Source of the DNA: Engraulis encrasicolus
Lineage: Eukaryota; Chordata; Actinopteri; Clupeiformes; Engraulidae
Length of the DNA stretch: 64,000 nucleotides
Direction: 5' to 3'
Assembly: GCF_034702125.1 (NCBI RefSeq)
Contig: NC_085869.1
Location: 20,698,677 to 20,762,676 of the forward strand
Both the position numbers and the translations under genes were made by a program. Below the pieces are notes generated by a model, which worked only from the letters and a program-made list of their open reading frames with translations, made no database searches and was not told where the DNA came from. Every line of letters begins with the position of its first letter. Within the stretch, counting starts at the first letter, position 1. Below are positions 1 to 11,342 of this stretch, one piece after another.

Positions 1-204
1 TTTTCAAACAGCTTCCTTAGCAATTATATTGGGGTAAAAGGATAATGAAAGCCAACGATACAAGCCACAACACCTGAATTAACCTGCTTATGGGTTAACT
101 GGTATCAGAGGGATTAATGATACAAGCATTTGTCTTTATTTATCATCAGGGGTAGACCCAACACTGGGGGGAATTAAATGCTGTTACCGATGAAAATTCC
201 TGTG

Positions 205-480
205 AAGACACACACACGCACACACACACACACATACACACACAAACACACACACACACATGATCACACACACACACGCAGGCACGCAGGCACGCAGGCA
301 CGCAGGCACGCACGCAAGCAGACACACGCACGCACGCACGCACACGCACACGCACACGCACGCACGCACACACACACACACACACCAAAACAGCCCCACC
401 GTAATATCTTTGTGAGGGCCTCCTATTGACTTCCAATCATATTAACCCAGGGATATTTTGTGCATTGAAAGTGTCCTAAA

Positions 481-543
<63 letters not shown>

Positions 544-545
544 AC
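205..545. repeat. Compound CA and TG microsatellites in inverted arrangement
   Basis: Positions 205-393 are an imperfect CA/CGCA/GGCACGCA repeat. Positions 484-545 are TG passing into CGTG. The two tracts are complementary, with about 90 nt between them, so a single strand could fold into a stem. The apparent ORFs across this stretch are dinucleotide-repeat artefacts of alternating Cys-Val or His-Thr. Confidence 0.95.
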
Positions 546-1076
546 GCTCGTGTTCGTGTGTGACTTACGTAACAGCCGTGAAGTTGTTATTGTGGTCCTC
601 TCCTGGTCATCTGGAAGTAAAAAAACGTTCAAGGTTCTTGTAATTTGTGCTTTCGAGCAACTGTATCTGACATGGAGAAATATGATGAAATATGATTTCC
701 TTTCACATACGCCACAGCGATCTGCCGTAATCTCATTCTCTGCTTAACCATCATTCAGCGCACTGAAATTTGTTTTCTCGCTCACACCCACCACCTCCCG
801 GTTCACCTCCCTTCCATCGCTGTTCTGTCGATTCATCAGGTGTCCTGCCTTAGCTTCCTCTACACTTCTCTCCTCACTCCTTTGCTCTCTGGCCATCATC
901 GGCCAGAGGGTGTCCACCTAGACCTCGCACATATCTGCGGGTGCAGATACTGCCCGGAGTATTCTCGAGCTCGAGAATCTCTACCGTGTAGACATTTCTC
1001 GGCCGTGTAAGTATTTCAGCACCACGGTCAACGATCTTGCCCCATACGTCCGTTCTCCAGCGGGAAGGAAGATGTA
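546..1076. other. Unassigned DNA left of the foldback element
   Basis: No ORF of note and no recognisable repeat apart from one 18-bp perfect palindrome at 961-978 (two overlapping CTCGAG sites). This is the left flank of the large foldback element that follows. Confidence 0.6.
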
Positions 1077-1078
1077 TA

Positions 1079-1494
1079 GTTGGGTCATCTATAGAAGTTC
1101 CGTGACCGTGGAGAGGAAAGATTCGTTTCTCACTGGATTTGTCATCTATAAAGGTTAAATAAAAAAAATTAGCCGGGGTGCCCCTCCCAAAAATGTGGGG
1201 AAATTTTTACAAAATTACAAGTAGGCTATGCAGAAGTCATCTGAAAGGTAAAAAAGATCTAGGTTTGTGGTTGATGAGAATTAAACTGCTGATTAAAGTC
1301 GGGTCATAATGTGAGGTTCCGTGACCATCCTCTGGCAAGGATGTTTTGATGATTGATTTGACCTCTATGGACCCTTTAGAAAAGATTTAGCTCCCATGTC
1401 CCTCCCAGAAATCCCGGCATTTTTTGCTAGAGAGGCAAATTCAAAATGGCGTCCGGCGCCATCTCTAAGAAATAACTTTTAATCTGAATGACCT
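1079..1494. repeat. Foldback element, outer left arm
   Basis: Matches the complement of 10690-11340. Shared stretches include GCCGGGGTGCCCCTCCCAAA near 1173, the segment around 1330-1400, and the GATGGCGCC-like segment near 1450-1465. It ends at the target site of the L2 insertion, ATGACCT at 1488-1494. Confidence 0.85.
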
Positions 1495-3954
1495 GGGGGA
1501 GGAATATGTGTTTACACACATGATGCTTGGTGCAAAAATGCTACGGTGGTACAGAGACACTGCTCTCCACTAGTGGAGTTCATGATCATCAAGTGCCGAC
1601 CCTTCTATCTACCAAGAGAAATATCCGCCATTCTACTGGTCGCAGTTTACCTCGCTCCTAGCAGCACCACCAGCGCCAGAAGCGAGGCACTGAACGAGCT
1701 GCATCGGGGAATCAGTGAACAACAAGATGCACACCCAGATGCCTTCACAGTGGTCATGGGAGATTTCAACCACGGAAATCTCAAAACAGTACTTCCAAAA
1801 TTTCACCAACATGTTAACTTTCCAACTAGAGGACAAAACACCCTGGACTTTGTTTATACCCCAAAACAAGGAGCATACAAGGCAAAGCCCATCCCCCACA
1901 TCGGCCTATCAGACCACCTAACGATTCTGCTACTGCCAGCCTACAGACAAAAGGTAAAACTCACCAAACCAGCTCTGAAGGAGGTGAGAAAATGGCCAGA
2001 GGGAGCCGTGTCACGACTACAAGACTGCTTTGAAACCACAGATTGGGACATGTTCAAAACAGCTGCCACCCACAGCAACCACATTGACATTGAGGAGTAC
2101 ACAGACACCGTGACCTCCTACATCACAAAATGCATTGATGATGTTACAGAAATAAAACGCATCACCACCAGGGCCAACCAGAAGCCATGGTTCACAGGAG
2201 ACGTTCACAGACTGCTGAGGGCCAGAGACAAAGCCTTCAGAGCAGGAGACGTAGCTGGCCTAAAAGCAGCAAGGGCAAACCTGTCCCAGGGCATCAGGAA
2301 AGCAAAAAAGGAATACTCGGACAAAATAACAACACACTTCAAAGACAGCAGAGATGCACAGAGCCTGTGGCAGGGCATACAGGCCATCACGGACTATAAG
2401 CCCTCACCACGAAGCTGTGACAACAACACCTCTCTGCTAAACGACCTGAACAGTTTCTTTGCCCGTTTTGAAGCACAAAATGACACTCATCCACAGAAAA
2501 CTCCCCCTCCCCCCCATGATCAACCCCTGTACCTGTCCTCTGCCAGTGTGAAGAGGACACTGGCCACCATCAACCCACGCAAAGCAGCTGGCCCAGACAA
2601 CATACCTGGCCGAGTGTTGAAGGATTGTGCAGAAGAGCTGAAGGATGTCTTCACAGACATCTTTAACATCTCTCTGGAGCAAGCAGTCATCCCATCACTT
2701 TTCAAAGCTGCTACCATCATACCCGTGCCGAAGAAATCATCACCATCATGCTTCAATGACTACCGTCCTGTAGCACTGACGCCCATAATCATGAAGTGCT
2801 TCGAACGGCTAGTCCTGTCACACATCAAAGCCACCCTACCCCCCACCCTGGACCCCTACCAGTTCGCATACCGAGCCAAGCGATCCACGGAGGATGCAAT
2901 CTGCTCTGCCCTCCATCCAGCCCTCACCCACTTGGACAATAAAGACTCATATGTGAGAATGCTGTTCATTGACTTCAGCTCAGCATTCAATACCATAATA
3001 CCACAACAACTCATCAGAAAACTGGACAAACTAGGTTTCAGCACCTCCCTCTGCAACTGGCTGCTGGACTTCCTGATGCAGAGACCACAAGCAGTACGGG
3101 TAGGGAATAACACCTCAAGCACCCTGACCCTGAGCACGGGGGCTCCGCAAGGTTGTGTTCTCAGCCCCCTGCTGTTCACGCTGCTGACACATGACTGCAC
3201 AACGACCCACAGCACTAACCATCTAGTGAAGTTTGCGGATGATACAACACTGGTGGGCCTCATCACTAAGGGCGATGAGACCCACTACAGAGAAGAAGTA
3301 GACCTGCTGGCCAGATGGTGCAAAGACAACAACCTCCTGCTGAATGTCAACAAGACCAAGGAGATTGTTGTCAACTTTCAGAGGGTCCAAAAACAACTGC
3401 CACCACTGACCATCGACGGTGATGCTGTGGAGAGAGTGAGCAGCACCAAGTTCCTTGGAGTGCACATCAGCGACGACCTCTCTTGGACCACCAACACTAC
3501 ATCACTGGCGAAGAAGGCCCATCAGCGTCTCTACTTCTTGCGCAAACTAAAGAAGGCAAGTGCTACACCCTCCATCATGACAACATTCTACAGAGGAACC
3601 ATAGAGAGCGTCGTGTCCAGCTGCATCACAGTGTGGGGAGGAAGCTGCACGGAGAAAAACAGGAAGACACTCCAGCGTGTTGTGAACACAGCGAAGAAGA
3701 TCATTGGAGTACCACTCCCCTCCCTGCAGGACATTTACACCGCACGCCTCACCCGAAAAGCACTGATGATCATCAAAGACACAAGCCACCCTGCACACAA
3801 ACTGTTCAGCCTCCTGCCCTCTGGAAAGAGGTACAGGCGCCTCCGTTCCCGTACCACCAGGCTTGCAAGCAGCACGATGCATCAAGCAATCAAGATACTG
3901 AACACTCAACCCACTCTCCCTTCACTGTCAGCCTCTAGCCAGCCAGGCCACTGA
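1495..3954 (+). CDS. L2-type LINE ORF2, endonuclease (partial) and reverse transcriptase
   Basis: The frame is open from the truncation point at 1495, reading [13 protein letters not shown] before the first Met at 1546, to the TGA at 3952-3954. From Met-1546 it is 802 residues. The first 125 residues are the C-terminal half of an APE-type endonuclease, with VVMGDFNH near residue 70 and GLSDH near 120. The N-terminal catalytic half is missing, so the protein cannot nick its own target. The reverse transcriptase core follows: a fingers segment ending in [44 protein letters not shown], and the catalytic FADD at residues 563-566. A C-terminal region follows. The reaction in an intact relative is target-primed reverse transcription in the nucleus. 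There are no internal stops. The L2/Maui assignment rests on this domain order and the ACTTG tail. It is probably a dead copy because no promoter or full EN is present. Confidence 0.9.
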   Translation, partial: GGGICVYTHDAWCKNATVVQRHCSPLVEFMIIKCRPFYLPREISAILLVAVYLAPSSTTSARSEALNELHRGISEQQDAHPDAFTVVMGDFNHGNLKTVLPKFHQHVNFPTRGQNTLDFVYTPKQGAYKAKPIPHIGLSDHLTILLLPAYRQKVKLTKPALKEVRKWPEGAVSRLQDCFETTDWDMFKTAATHSNHIDIEEYTDTVTSYITKCIDDVTEIKRITTRANQKPWFTGDVHRLLRARDKAFRAGDVAGLKAARANLSQGIRKAKKEYSDKITTHFKDSRDAQSLWQGIQAITDYKPSPRSCDNNTSLLNDLNSFFARFEAQNDTHPQKTPPPPHDQPLYLSSASVKRTLATINPRKAAGPDNIPGRVLKDCAEELKDVFTDIFNISLEQAVIPSLFKAATIIPVPKKSSPSCFNDYRPVALTPIIMKCFERLVLSHIKATLPPTLDPYQFAYRAKRSTEDAICSALHPALTHLDNKDSYVRMLFIDFSSAFNTIIPQQLIRKLDKLGFSTSLCNWLLDFLMQRPQAVRVGNNTSSTLTLSTGAPQGCVLSPLLFTLLTHDCTTTHSTNHLVKFADDTTLVGLITKGDETHYREEVDLLARWCKDNNLLLNVNKTKEIVVNFQRVQKQLPPLTIDGDAVERVSSTKFLGVHISDDLSWTTNTTSLAKKAHQRLYFLRKLKKASATPSIMTTFYRGTIESVVSSCITVWGGSCTEKNRKTLQRVVNTAKKIIGVPLPSLQDIYTARLTRKALMIIKDTSHPAHKLFSLLPSGKRYRRLRSRTTRLASSTMHQAIKILNTQPTLPSLSASSQPGH

Positions 3955-4054
3955 CAACGCTCCCCCCCCTCATCCCCACCACCATATCTGCGACTGAACA
4001 TTCCACCTGCACTACTACATCTGTGACTGAACTTTCAACCTGCACTAACTCAAA

Positions 4055-4480
<426 letters not shown>

Positions 4481-4841
4481 TACTGCTGCTGGTGTATTTA
4501 ATAAAAACCTTTTTTAATTATTTATTTCTTCAAATGCTACTATTACTATGTCAGAACGCTATAAAGGACTTTTAGAAAAAGAACAACAAAATACCTCCTC
4601 TTAATGTATGTTCTCTACAAGTCTTCTGTTGTCCAGTCTTGCACTTTAAATGTCTGTATGAGCAATGTCTACGTCCATACTGTCTATGTCCATGTATGAG
4701 TACTGTCTATGTCTACACTGTCTATGTCCTTACCTAGATTAGTCTATGTCTGCATGGGAGAGCAAGAAACGCAATTTCAAATTCTTTGTATGACCAGTGC
4801 ATGTAAAGAATTTGACAATAAACTTGACTTGACTTGACTTG

Positions 4842-5565
4842 ATGACCTAGAAGCATGTATGAAGACACTTTTTCGTACAAGTCAACCATGAGGATTCCAA
4901 ATCTGACAATCTGATAATAAAACTGCCATCTTGAACAGTCGTTTTGAACCTTTTTTGGCCGTGACCCCCCAATTTGTGTAGCTCCATTCCTCATACATAG
5001 ATATTGAGGAAAATGCTGATGTACAAGCACACAATACCTCACATTATGAGGCGTAGTAGGCTTGTAGGTGGGTGATTTTCACAATGTTTGGATTTTTAAA
5101 TATTATGTGACAATTTTGTTTGTTGATAGGTTTAGATGCAGTGATGGTATTTTACTTTGAGAGTCCTTACATTACCCCCCCGAAAAAAAGTGGTTGAGAG
5201 CGACTGATATAGTGGAAAACTTGAACTCAAGGCAAGAGCAGCTGAAATGGAAAGAAGTTCTCTCAAAGCAGCCATCAACCTGGTTGAAGACAGTCAAACG
5301 TGTGAAGCTCTCCGAGCTGCTCGAAGACTGTGTTGTTGAGGAATGTGTGGCCTTATTCAACCCCAATGGCATATAGATGAAGACGCAGAAGACCAAGCTC
5401 ATCCAGAAGATCTCTCTCCAACATATCAATGTTTCTCTAATTGACATGGGCATGATCTGGAAGATGGCAACTCCATCAGTAGAAGATTGGCAGACACAGG
5501 ACGCCACACCATACAATTGGTTGGTCCAAGAGGTGTCTCCAGCATCCTCGCCTGCCAGTGTGGAG
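4842..5565. repeat. Foldback element, inner left arm
   Basis: Continues the left arm after the L2 insertion. It pairs with the complement of about 6460-7229 and of 10602-10690. Matching landmarks are TATGAAGACACTTTTTC near 4858, GTCAACCATGAGGATTC near 4881, the CTTGTAG segment near 5059 and GAGAGTCCTTACATT near 5159. The last 370 bp are coding-like and pair with the reading frames at 6446-6820. Confidence 0.8.
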
Positions 5566-5589
5566 TGGCGCACTAGGTACGCCAAGTAG
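5209..5589 (+). pseudogene. Coding-like segment of unknown family in the left arm, broken
   Basis: Translation gives EVLSK..., VVEECVALFNPN and ALTDMGM-type segments, interrupted by a stop at 5374-5376. An inverted, better preserved copy lies at 6446-6820 on the other strand, with VVEECVALFTLFNPN and LTDMGMTWRMATP. Conservation of the peptide between the arms shows the parent element carried a real coding sequence or captured one. I do not recognise the family and give it no function. Confidence 0.45.
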
Positions 5590-6420
5590 TTGTCAAGAAG
5601 GCAGTGTTGGCGTAAGCTGTTTGCATCTGAAGGGAGACGAATAAAAGACTCTCTTCATGGTCTTCCACTTGGAAGCACAGGATTCAGCCATGGTGATACT
5701 CTTCTTGTGTACATAGATCACCTGTCTCATGAACGCAAACAGCTCTTCTCAGATGACACTGCCATTGTGGGATGTATTAAAGATGGGCAGGAGGGGGAGT
5801 ACATGGGACTGGTGGAGAACTTTGTTAGATGGTGCAGGACCAACCAGTTGCAGTTGAACACCACCAAAAACAAGGAAATGGTGGTTGATTTCTGGTGGTC
5901 CACTACACCCCTTGTGTCTGTATCTTTTGATGGGGAGACAGTGGAAACAGTCTGCACCTACAAATACCTGGTACATCTGAAAAGTAAATTAGACTGGTCA
6001 GTAAATTCACACGCAGTTTAGAAGAGAGGGCAGAGTAGGCTCTATTTTCAGAGGAAGCTGAGATCATTTCTGTCTGAAACACACTCTTGCAGATTTTCTA
6101 CCAGTCTGTCATGGCTATTGTGCTTTCCTATGCTGTGGCATGCTAGGGCGGGAGCATTAGAAAGAGAGATGCTGGACGCCTGGACAAGCTGATGAGGAAA
6201 GCGGGATCTGTTGTTGGCACAGAACTGGAGGCTCTCAGTACCACAGCTGAGAAGAGGACACTGAGCAGACTGGACTCTGTGGTGGACAATTACCATCATC
6301 CCTTGCACTCAGTCTTTGCTAACCAGAGAAGTCTGTTCAGCCACAGATTTCGTGCCATCTCCTGCAAAACATGCTCCCTGTATGCGCAGGTCTCGCTCAT
6401 CAACTTCTGTTGAGTATGTT
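5590..6420 (+). pseudogene. Decayed LINE reverse transcriptase fragment at the foldback centre
   Basis: The 143-residue frame 5590-6021 contains FSDDTAIVGCIKDG (the catalytic DD region of a LINE RT), then FVRWCRTNQLQLN and TKNKEMVVDF, which correspond to similar motifs in the nearby L2 ORF. After the stop at 6019-6021 the similarity continues with frame changes: RLYFQRKLRSF near 6040 and KAGSVVGTELEAL near 6200. It is a jockey-superfamily (L2/Rex1-like) RT without 5' or 3' ends. It has no counterpart in the opposite arm, so it is either an insertion at the hairpin loop or the original spacer between the arms. Non-functional. Confidence 0.75.
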
Positions 6421-6820
6421 GTATCGCAGGGATCATTGACACTGATTACACGGTGAGAATGAGAATGGCTGGCAAGGATGATGGATGACACCTTTTTGAC
6501 ACAGCCCAACCACTTGTATGATGTGTCGTCCTGTGCCATTCTGTGTCCAATGGAGTTGCCATCCTCCAGGTCATGCCCATGTCAGTTAGAGCAACATGGG
6601 GTTCTTTAATCCCAATAGGTTGGACGAGATCTTCTGGGTGAGCTTGCATCTTCCTGTATATGCTATTGGGGTTGAATAGGGTGAATAAGGCCACACATTC
6701 CTCAACAACATGGTGTTCTTGCAGCTCAGGGAGCTCAAGTTGACTGTCTTGAACCAGGCTTATCACTACTTTTGAGAGCACTTCTGTCCAATTCAGCAGC
6801 TCTTGTTTTGAGTCCCTCAA
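6309..6820 (-). pseudogene. Coding-like segment of unknown family in the right arm
   Basis: The frame 6446-6820 (124 residues) begins MRDSKQELLNWTEVLSK and holds VVEECVALFTLFNPNSIYRK and ALTDMGMTWRMATP. A one-frame shift near 6480-6540 leads into 6309-6539, with SYKWLGCVKKVSSIILA and DERDLRIQG. Together they look like one gene body of at least 170 residues with a frameshift. The left arm holds an inverted relative (5209-5589). No catalytic motif is visible and the family is not recognised. Confidence 0.45.
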
Positions 6821-7229
6821 CGAGCTTCTTTATGCAAGAATGCTTGGAAAATGTCAAACGTTCTATGTACTAGATCAGTTGAGATCCCATTTTTGGGGGG
6901 TGGGGTGTCAATGTAAGGACTCTCAATTTAAAAGACCATCACTGCATCCAGAATAATCACCAAAAAAGTCAAACATTGTGAAAATAACCCATCTACAAGC
7001 CCACTGCGCCTCATAGTATGAGGCATTGTAGGCTTGTAGATCAAATATTTTCTAAATATATGAGAATTTCTAATATATATGAGAAATGGAATAACTTGAA
7101 TTGGGGGGTCCCCAGTCCAAATATGATTGTTTTTTTTTTTTTAGGGGGGGGGGGGTCACAGCCTTAAAAGGTTGAAAATGACTGTTCTTGATGGCAGCCA
7201 TCTTGAAATTCACGGTCAAAACAAAGTTG
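6440..7229. repeat. Foldback element, inner right arm
   Basis: The inverted counterpart of 4842-5565. The complement of 7140-7215 (GGGGTCACAGCC... GCAGCCATCTTGAA) matches 4925-4975. It ends at the LTR retrotransposon target site GTTG (7226-7229). Confidence 0.8.
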
Positions 7230-7864
7230 TGTAAGGTAGCTAGTTGCCCCTGACTAACTCCTCACATTTGTGTATGCATTAACGTGTCAGTATGAGTGTA
7301 TGATCTAAAATGTCTGGATGTCTGTAGGGGAGAGAGCAGCGTTTACCTCGGGTCCTTGGGCCAACGCAAGCGATGTCATTCAGCAGACGACCAGCTCCAG
7401 CTCAGGAGCTCTCGTTCTCACGTGCTCCTCTCACCAATGTTCAGTGTTTCAGGGTAGAGACCCCACGTACAGTTCATAAAATCCAAAGGTTCCAAGTATT
7501 TCTCAAGTAGTGCGAGCTAGCTCGTTAGCACATCGTCAGTCACAATTCCCCAGCAAGTTGCTCCATTGCTCCAGCAAGCGAGTCCAACTTCTCTTCAGGG
7601 AGTAACATCTCAAACAAAGGTCCATGTAGTTTACCCAATGTCCAGCAAACTTCCAAGGTAAATGGTTCTGGTCGGCGTCCTGGCGAGCTGGCCAAATGCC
7701 AGGCTTCTTGCCAGCCGGAACGCTCACCTGTACTTGCTCCCCTGTGACCTCGTGAACTCTGACCTTTTATAGTCTAGAGGTTAAGAGTCTCCCCCTTGTG
7801 TTGTGAACGTGAAAGTGGGCTGTGCTGATCTGTGTCCTCACTCACCCTACCTAACTTCCTAACA
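7230..7864 (-). repeat. 3' LTR (minus-strand element)
   Basis: 635 bp. Identical to 9967-10601 except near 7455 and at two sites in 7749-7752. On the plus strand it begins TGTAAGGTAGC and ends CTTCCTAACA. Confidence 0.95.
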
Positions 7865-7880
7865 TCTGCCCCCTCTTCCA
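7865..7880 (-). other. Polypurine tract of the LTR element
   Basis: The complement reads GGAAGAGGGGGCAGA immediately before the 3' LTR. This is where plus-strand DNA synthesis would be primed. Confidence 0.75.
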
Positions 7881-8164
7881 CCAAAAAAAACAAAAAAAAA
7901 CTTTTTTTTTTTTTTTTTTTTTTAAACGCATCTTCTCATCTTTTATACTTTTTTTTTTAAACTCTACACATTTTCCTCTTTTCTAAAATCACATAGACAT
8001 TATTTACACAGTTGCTCTAAAACTCACAAGCCAAACAGACCTGGTGGACTCGCCAAAAAGTCACAGCCAAAAGTCAAAGGCAAAAGGAAACTAGCAGCCC
8101 TGGCAGCTCACAGGACTGTCCCCCAAAACAGTAATCATGGCCAGTTATCATAGCTACTGAGGTC
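7881..8164. other. Untranslated internal part of the LTR element
   Basis: Homopolymer-rich stretch (A8 and T20 runs around 7885-7960) between the polypurine tract and the ORF stop. Nothing else is seen. Confidence 0.7.
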
Positions 8165-9574
8165 TCAGGTCACCCCACTGACCCACCACAGTATGCCATG
8201 GTCGTGCCTGCCACCAGGCTTCGGCATGCCCGCTCGCAGGTAACGCCCAGCACCCTGCACAATGGCCTGACTATACGCCAGCAGCACTAGGCTCCAGCCA
8301 AAACATCTCTGACCAGTCCCCCCAAACTCAGCCAAGAGTGTCCACTCCTCAAGTATTGCAAAAGACCACGGCGAGAGCCTGTGTGGATGCCGCACCACAA
8401 GCCCGGCTCCCCCAACCTGGACCTTACGCGAGACCAACATGGTCCGCCCCGGGCGACCCCGGAAAACATCAGCAGAACCACTACTCCCGCCAGCTTGCTG
8501 CTCAACAGACACATGACGTAGGTTCCCTTCCAGCTCATCATCAGCATCATCATCATCATCAATATGTGAAACAAAAGCTACCCCTCTTAACTGCAACGGT
8601 TCATTGTCCTTCTCCTGAGTATCACCAAGAATGTCCAATTCACAAAAAGCAAAGAAAGTATCAGAGAGGTCCACAATTTCACAGTCTCTCTGAACATCAC
8701 TAAGGATATCTGACTCACAAAAGGTCAAAAAGGTACCACAAAGCTCCTCCACAGTGTCACCGTCTCTCTCCTGAGCATTACTAAGAACATCAGATTCCAC
8801 AAAAGCACACAAGTCATCACAAAGTTCACTGTCCCTCTCCTGGACATCACTAAGAATATCGGCAAAGAAAGTGTCACCAAGCTCCACAGTTTCAGTGTCT
8901 ACACAGCCCTCTGTCATCTCACTGACACTAGTGGCCCTACACTGCCAACCAGGCACAATATGCAGACCTTTTTTGTCATCCGTATGCTCAGCTGCACCAG
9001 CCCCAATAACATCGACCTCATTGCTACAATGCTCACTTAGAACCACATCGGCAACAAATGTACCCGCCAAATCCAATGTTTCACTTTCAGCTACTTCACC
9101 AAGCTCCTCTGTTACATGCAAACGGCGCACCAGCTGTGCGGGAGAGCCCAGAGAAACAACAGAGTGTTTCTGAGGGAAAACTTTAACCCTCTTGCCATCC
9201 AGCGGTTCATTCCCCCTCTGCATCACTTCAATCTCTAGCCTCGTCCTCTCTATGCTTTGCTGCAGTTTAGCCATCTTCTCTTCATGTTCCTTTTCCCTAC
9301 GTTCGTCTTCCTCCATCCACACCTGCCTCTGTCTAGCGGCATCCTCATACAACCGCTTCTGTCTGCCGAACTCGGTCTCTGTATCCTTTTCCCCCAACCA
9401 CAACAACATGCCACTGACCAACTCCGGCTTACGTGCATCCAGCGACAACTTCGCCCCACTGAATTTCACAACTTCAAGCAAATGTTCTTTAGGCAGCCTC
9501 ATCAACCGTAGTCGAGTCACTCCCCCCGACAAAAACCCTGCAGCATCAAAGGTGGACATTGTTCCACGTCTCAC
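8165..9574 (-). CDS. Gag-like protein with SAP-like N-terminus, coiled coil and acidic repeats
   Basis: 469 residues. The second Met (residue 6, MSTFDAAGFL) has a better start context and may be the true start. Residues 20-62 (LRLMRLPKEHLLEVVKFSGA...) resemble the short helix-hairpin segment that opens many fish Ty3/gypsy gag proteins. Residues 66-122 are a charged coiled coil (EEDERREKEHEEKMAKLQQS). Residues 160-350 hold four to five imperfect 25-30-residue acidic units of the form DTFFADILSDVQERDSEL. An Asp-rich run IDDDDDADDELEG follows, then a Gly/Arg-rich tail. There is no CCHC zinc knuckle and no protease. It may package RNA made from this element in particles supplied by an autonomous relative; that is inference. 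It is the only ORF of the element and is uninterrupted, consistent with its near-identical LTRs. Confidence 0.7.
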   Translation of the reverse strand: MRRGTMSTFDAAGFLSGGVTRLRLMRLPKEHLLEVVKFSGAKLSLDARKPELVSGMLLWLGEKDTETEFGRQKRLYEDAARQRQVWMEEDERREKEHEEKMAKLQQSIERTRLEIEVMQRGNEPLDGKRVKVFPQKHSVVSLGSPAQLVRRLHVTEELGEVAESETLDLAGTFVADVVLSEHCSNEVDVIGAGAAEHTDDKKGLHIVPGWQCRATSVSEMTEGCVDTETVELGDTFFADILSDVQERDSELCDDLCAFVESDVLSNAQERDGDTVEELCGTFLTFCESDILSDVQRDCEIVDLSDTFFAFCELDILGDTQEKDNEPLQLRGVAFVSHIDDDDDADDELEGNLRHVSVEQQAGGSSGSADVFRGRPGRTMLVSRKVQVGGAGLVVRHPHRLSPWSFAILEEWTLLAEFGGTGQRCFGWSLVLLAYSQAIVQGAGRYLRAGMPKPGGRHDHGILWWVSGVT

Positions 9575-9945
9575 AAAGCAACCAATCCAAACGAATGGAA
9601 AGCACAGAGCGGCCCCCGCAAACCTCGTAACAGACCCCCAGAACAGACTTATCCTGCCCTACGAACAGAGCTACCAGATGCTACTCTCATTCGCATGCCA
9701 GCTAGCTAAGCCCCCCAGATGCTACAAACAATTCCAACTCGTCAAATGTTACTCTCATTCACATACTTCGGCTCGAGCCCCCGTATACACAAAGCCAAAA
9801 CAGCAAAACCAAGCACATTACTCCAGCTAGCTAGCTAATAGCACGCCAAAATCAAACTCTAGCTAGCTAAACACACAGAAACAAACCAACCTAGCCACAT
9901 GCTAGCCACAAACACAAAAACAGCTCGTATAGATCTAGTTCAAAA

Positions 9946-9964
9946 TCCCGGACGCTAGACCCCA
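9946..9964 (-). other. Primer binding site of the LTR element
   Basis: The minus strand reads TGGGGTCTAGCGTCCGGGAT starting two bases after the 5' LTR. TGG pairs with the CCA end of a tRNA, and CCGGGAT with a T-arm. The exact tRNA is not identified. Confidence 0.6.
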
Positions 9965-9966
9965 TA

Positions 9967-10601
9967 TGTAAGGTAGCTAGTTGCCCCTGACTAACTCCTC
10001 ACATTTGTGTATGCATTAACGTGTCAGTATGAGTGTATGATCTAAAATGTCTGGATGTCTGTAGGGGAGAGAGCAGCGTTTACCTCGGGTCCTTGGGCCA
10101 ACGCAAGCGATGTCATTCAGCAGACGACCAGCTCCAGCTCAGGAGCTCTCGTTCTCACGTGCTCCTCTCACCAATGTTCAGTGTTTCAGGGTAAAGACCC
10201 CACGTACAGTTCATAAAATCCAAAGGTTCCAAGTATTTCTCAAGTAGTGCGAGCTAGCTCGTTAGCACATCGTCAGTCACAATTCCCCAGCAAGTTGCTC
10301 CATTGCTCCAGCAAGCGAGTCCAACTTCTCTTCAGGGAGTAACATCTCAAACAAAGGTCCATGTAGTTTACCCAATGTCCAGCAAACTTCCAAGGTAAAT
10401 GGTTCTGGTCGGCGTCCTGGCGAGCTGGCCAAATGCCAGGCTTCTTGCCAGCCGGAACGCTCACCTGTACTTGCTCCCCTGTGACCCTGTGAACTCTGAC
10501 CTTTTATAGTCTAGAGGTTAAGAGTCTCCCCCTTGTGTTGTGAACGTGAAAGTGGGCTGTGCTGATCTGTGTCCTCACTCACCCTACCTAACTTCCTAAC
10601 A
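9967..10601 (-). repeat. 5' LTR (minus-strand element)
   Basis: 635 bp. It should contain the element's promoter. On the minus strand it begins TGTTAGGAAGTTAGGTAGGG. Confidence 0.95.
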
Positions 10602-11340
10602 GTTGCATTATCAAAATAATGTCAGAATTTGAATCCTCATGGTTGACTTGTATGAAAAAGTGTCTTCATACATGATTCTATGTCATTCAGATCAAAAGTT
10701 ATTTTTTAGAGATGGCGCCGGACGAAATTTTGAATTTGCCTCTCTAGCAAAAAATGCTGGGATTTTTGGGAGGGACATTTCTTTTCACACATCTTTTCTA
10801 AAGGGTCCATAGAGGTCAAATCAATCATCAAAACATCCTTGCCGGAGGATGGTCACTGAACCTCACATTATGACCCGACTAATTCTCATCAACCACAAAC
10901 CTTGGTCTTTTTTACCTTTCAGATGACTTCTGCATAGCCTACTTGTAATTTTACTGTCCTTAACTGAACTCAGTATGAGCAGACCTTTCATTTGAACCTA
11001 ATATTAAGCCTCTCTGACGATTTTGAAAAACTGACATTTAAAGAGCCATTGGCAGCCATCTTGAATTTGAAGGTCAAAAACAAATCAATTTGTGAGTTTC
11101 CTGACCCAAATATTCTCAGAAACCATGTATTATGCAGCACTGTGGGCAAAACCATTAGAAAGTAAATCTCTAGCTTGGCTGGCAGCAGCCATTTTGGATA
11201 TAGGGCTCTACAAAAATGTCCCCACATTTTTGGGAGGGGCACCCCGGCTCATTTTTTTACTTAACCTTTCTAGATGACAAATCCAGTGAGAAACGAACCT
11301 TTCCTCTCCACGGTCACGGAACTTCTATAGATGACCCAAC
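10602..11340. repeat. Foldback element, outer right arm
   Basis: Complement of 4842-4920 (10602-10690) and of 1079-1494 (10690-11340). It retains a segment at about 10955-11210 absent from the left arm. That segment contains GCAGCCATCTTGAATTTGAA, a motif that recurs near 7195, so the arm has internal repeats of its own. Confidence 0.8.
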
Positions 11341-11342
11341 TA

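Larger units (their letters stand above)
7230..10601 (-). mobile_element. Young non-autonomous LTR retrotransposon (gag-like ORF, no pol)
   Basis: Two 635-bp LTRs (7230-7864 and 9967-10601) differ by only three substitutions that I can find. They start TG and end CA on both strands. GTTG flanks the element (7226-7229 and 10602-10605). The internal region is only 2.1 kb. On the minus strand a primer-binding-like TGG starts at 9964, two bases inside the 5' LTR, and a purine tract lies against the 3' LTR (complement of 7865-7879). The only long frame is the 469-residue ORF 8165-9574. No protease, reverse transcriptase, RNase H or integrase is present, so mobilisation must be in trans. The near-identical LTRs indicate recent movement. 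Confidence 0.92.

Noticed and set aside
961..978. Perfect 18-bp palindrome with two XhoI-like sites
   Set aside because: Isolated, with no related structure nearby; noted in the flank entry only.
7536..7727. 63-codon ORF identical to one at 10273-10464
   Set aside because: Repeated because it lies in both LTRs. No sign that it is translated.
9192..9830. 212-codon ORF on the plus strand
   Set aside because: Antisense shadow of the gag-like ORF, Ser-rich as expected from the opposite strand.
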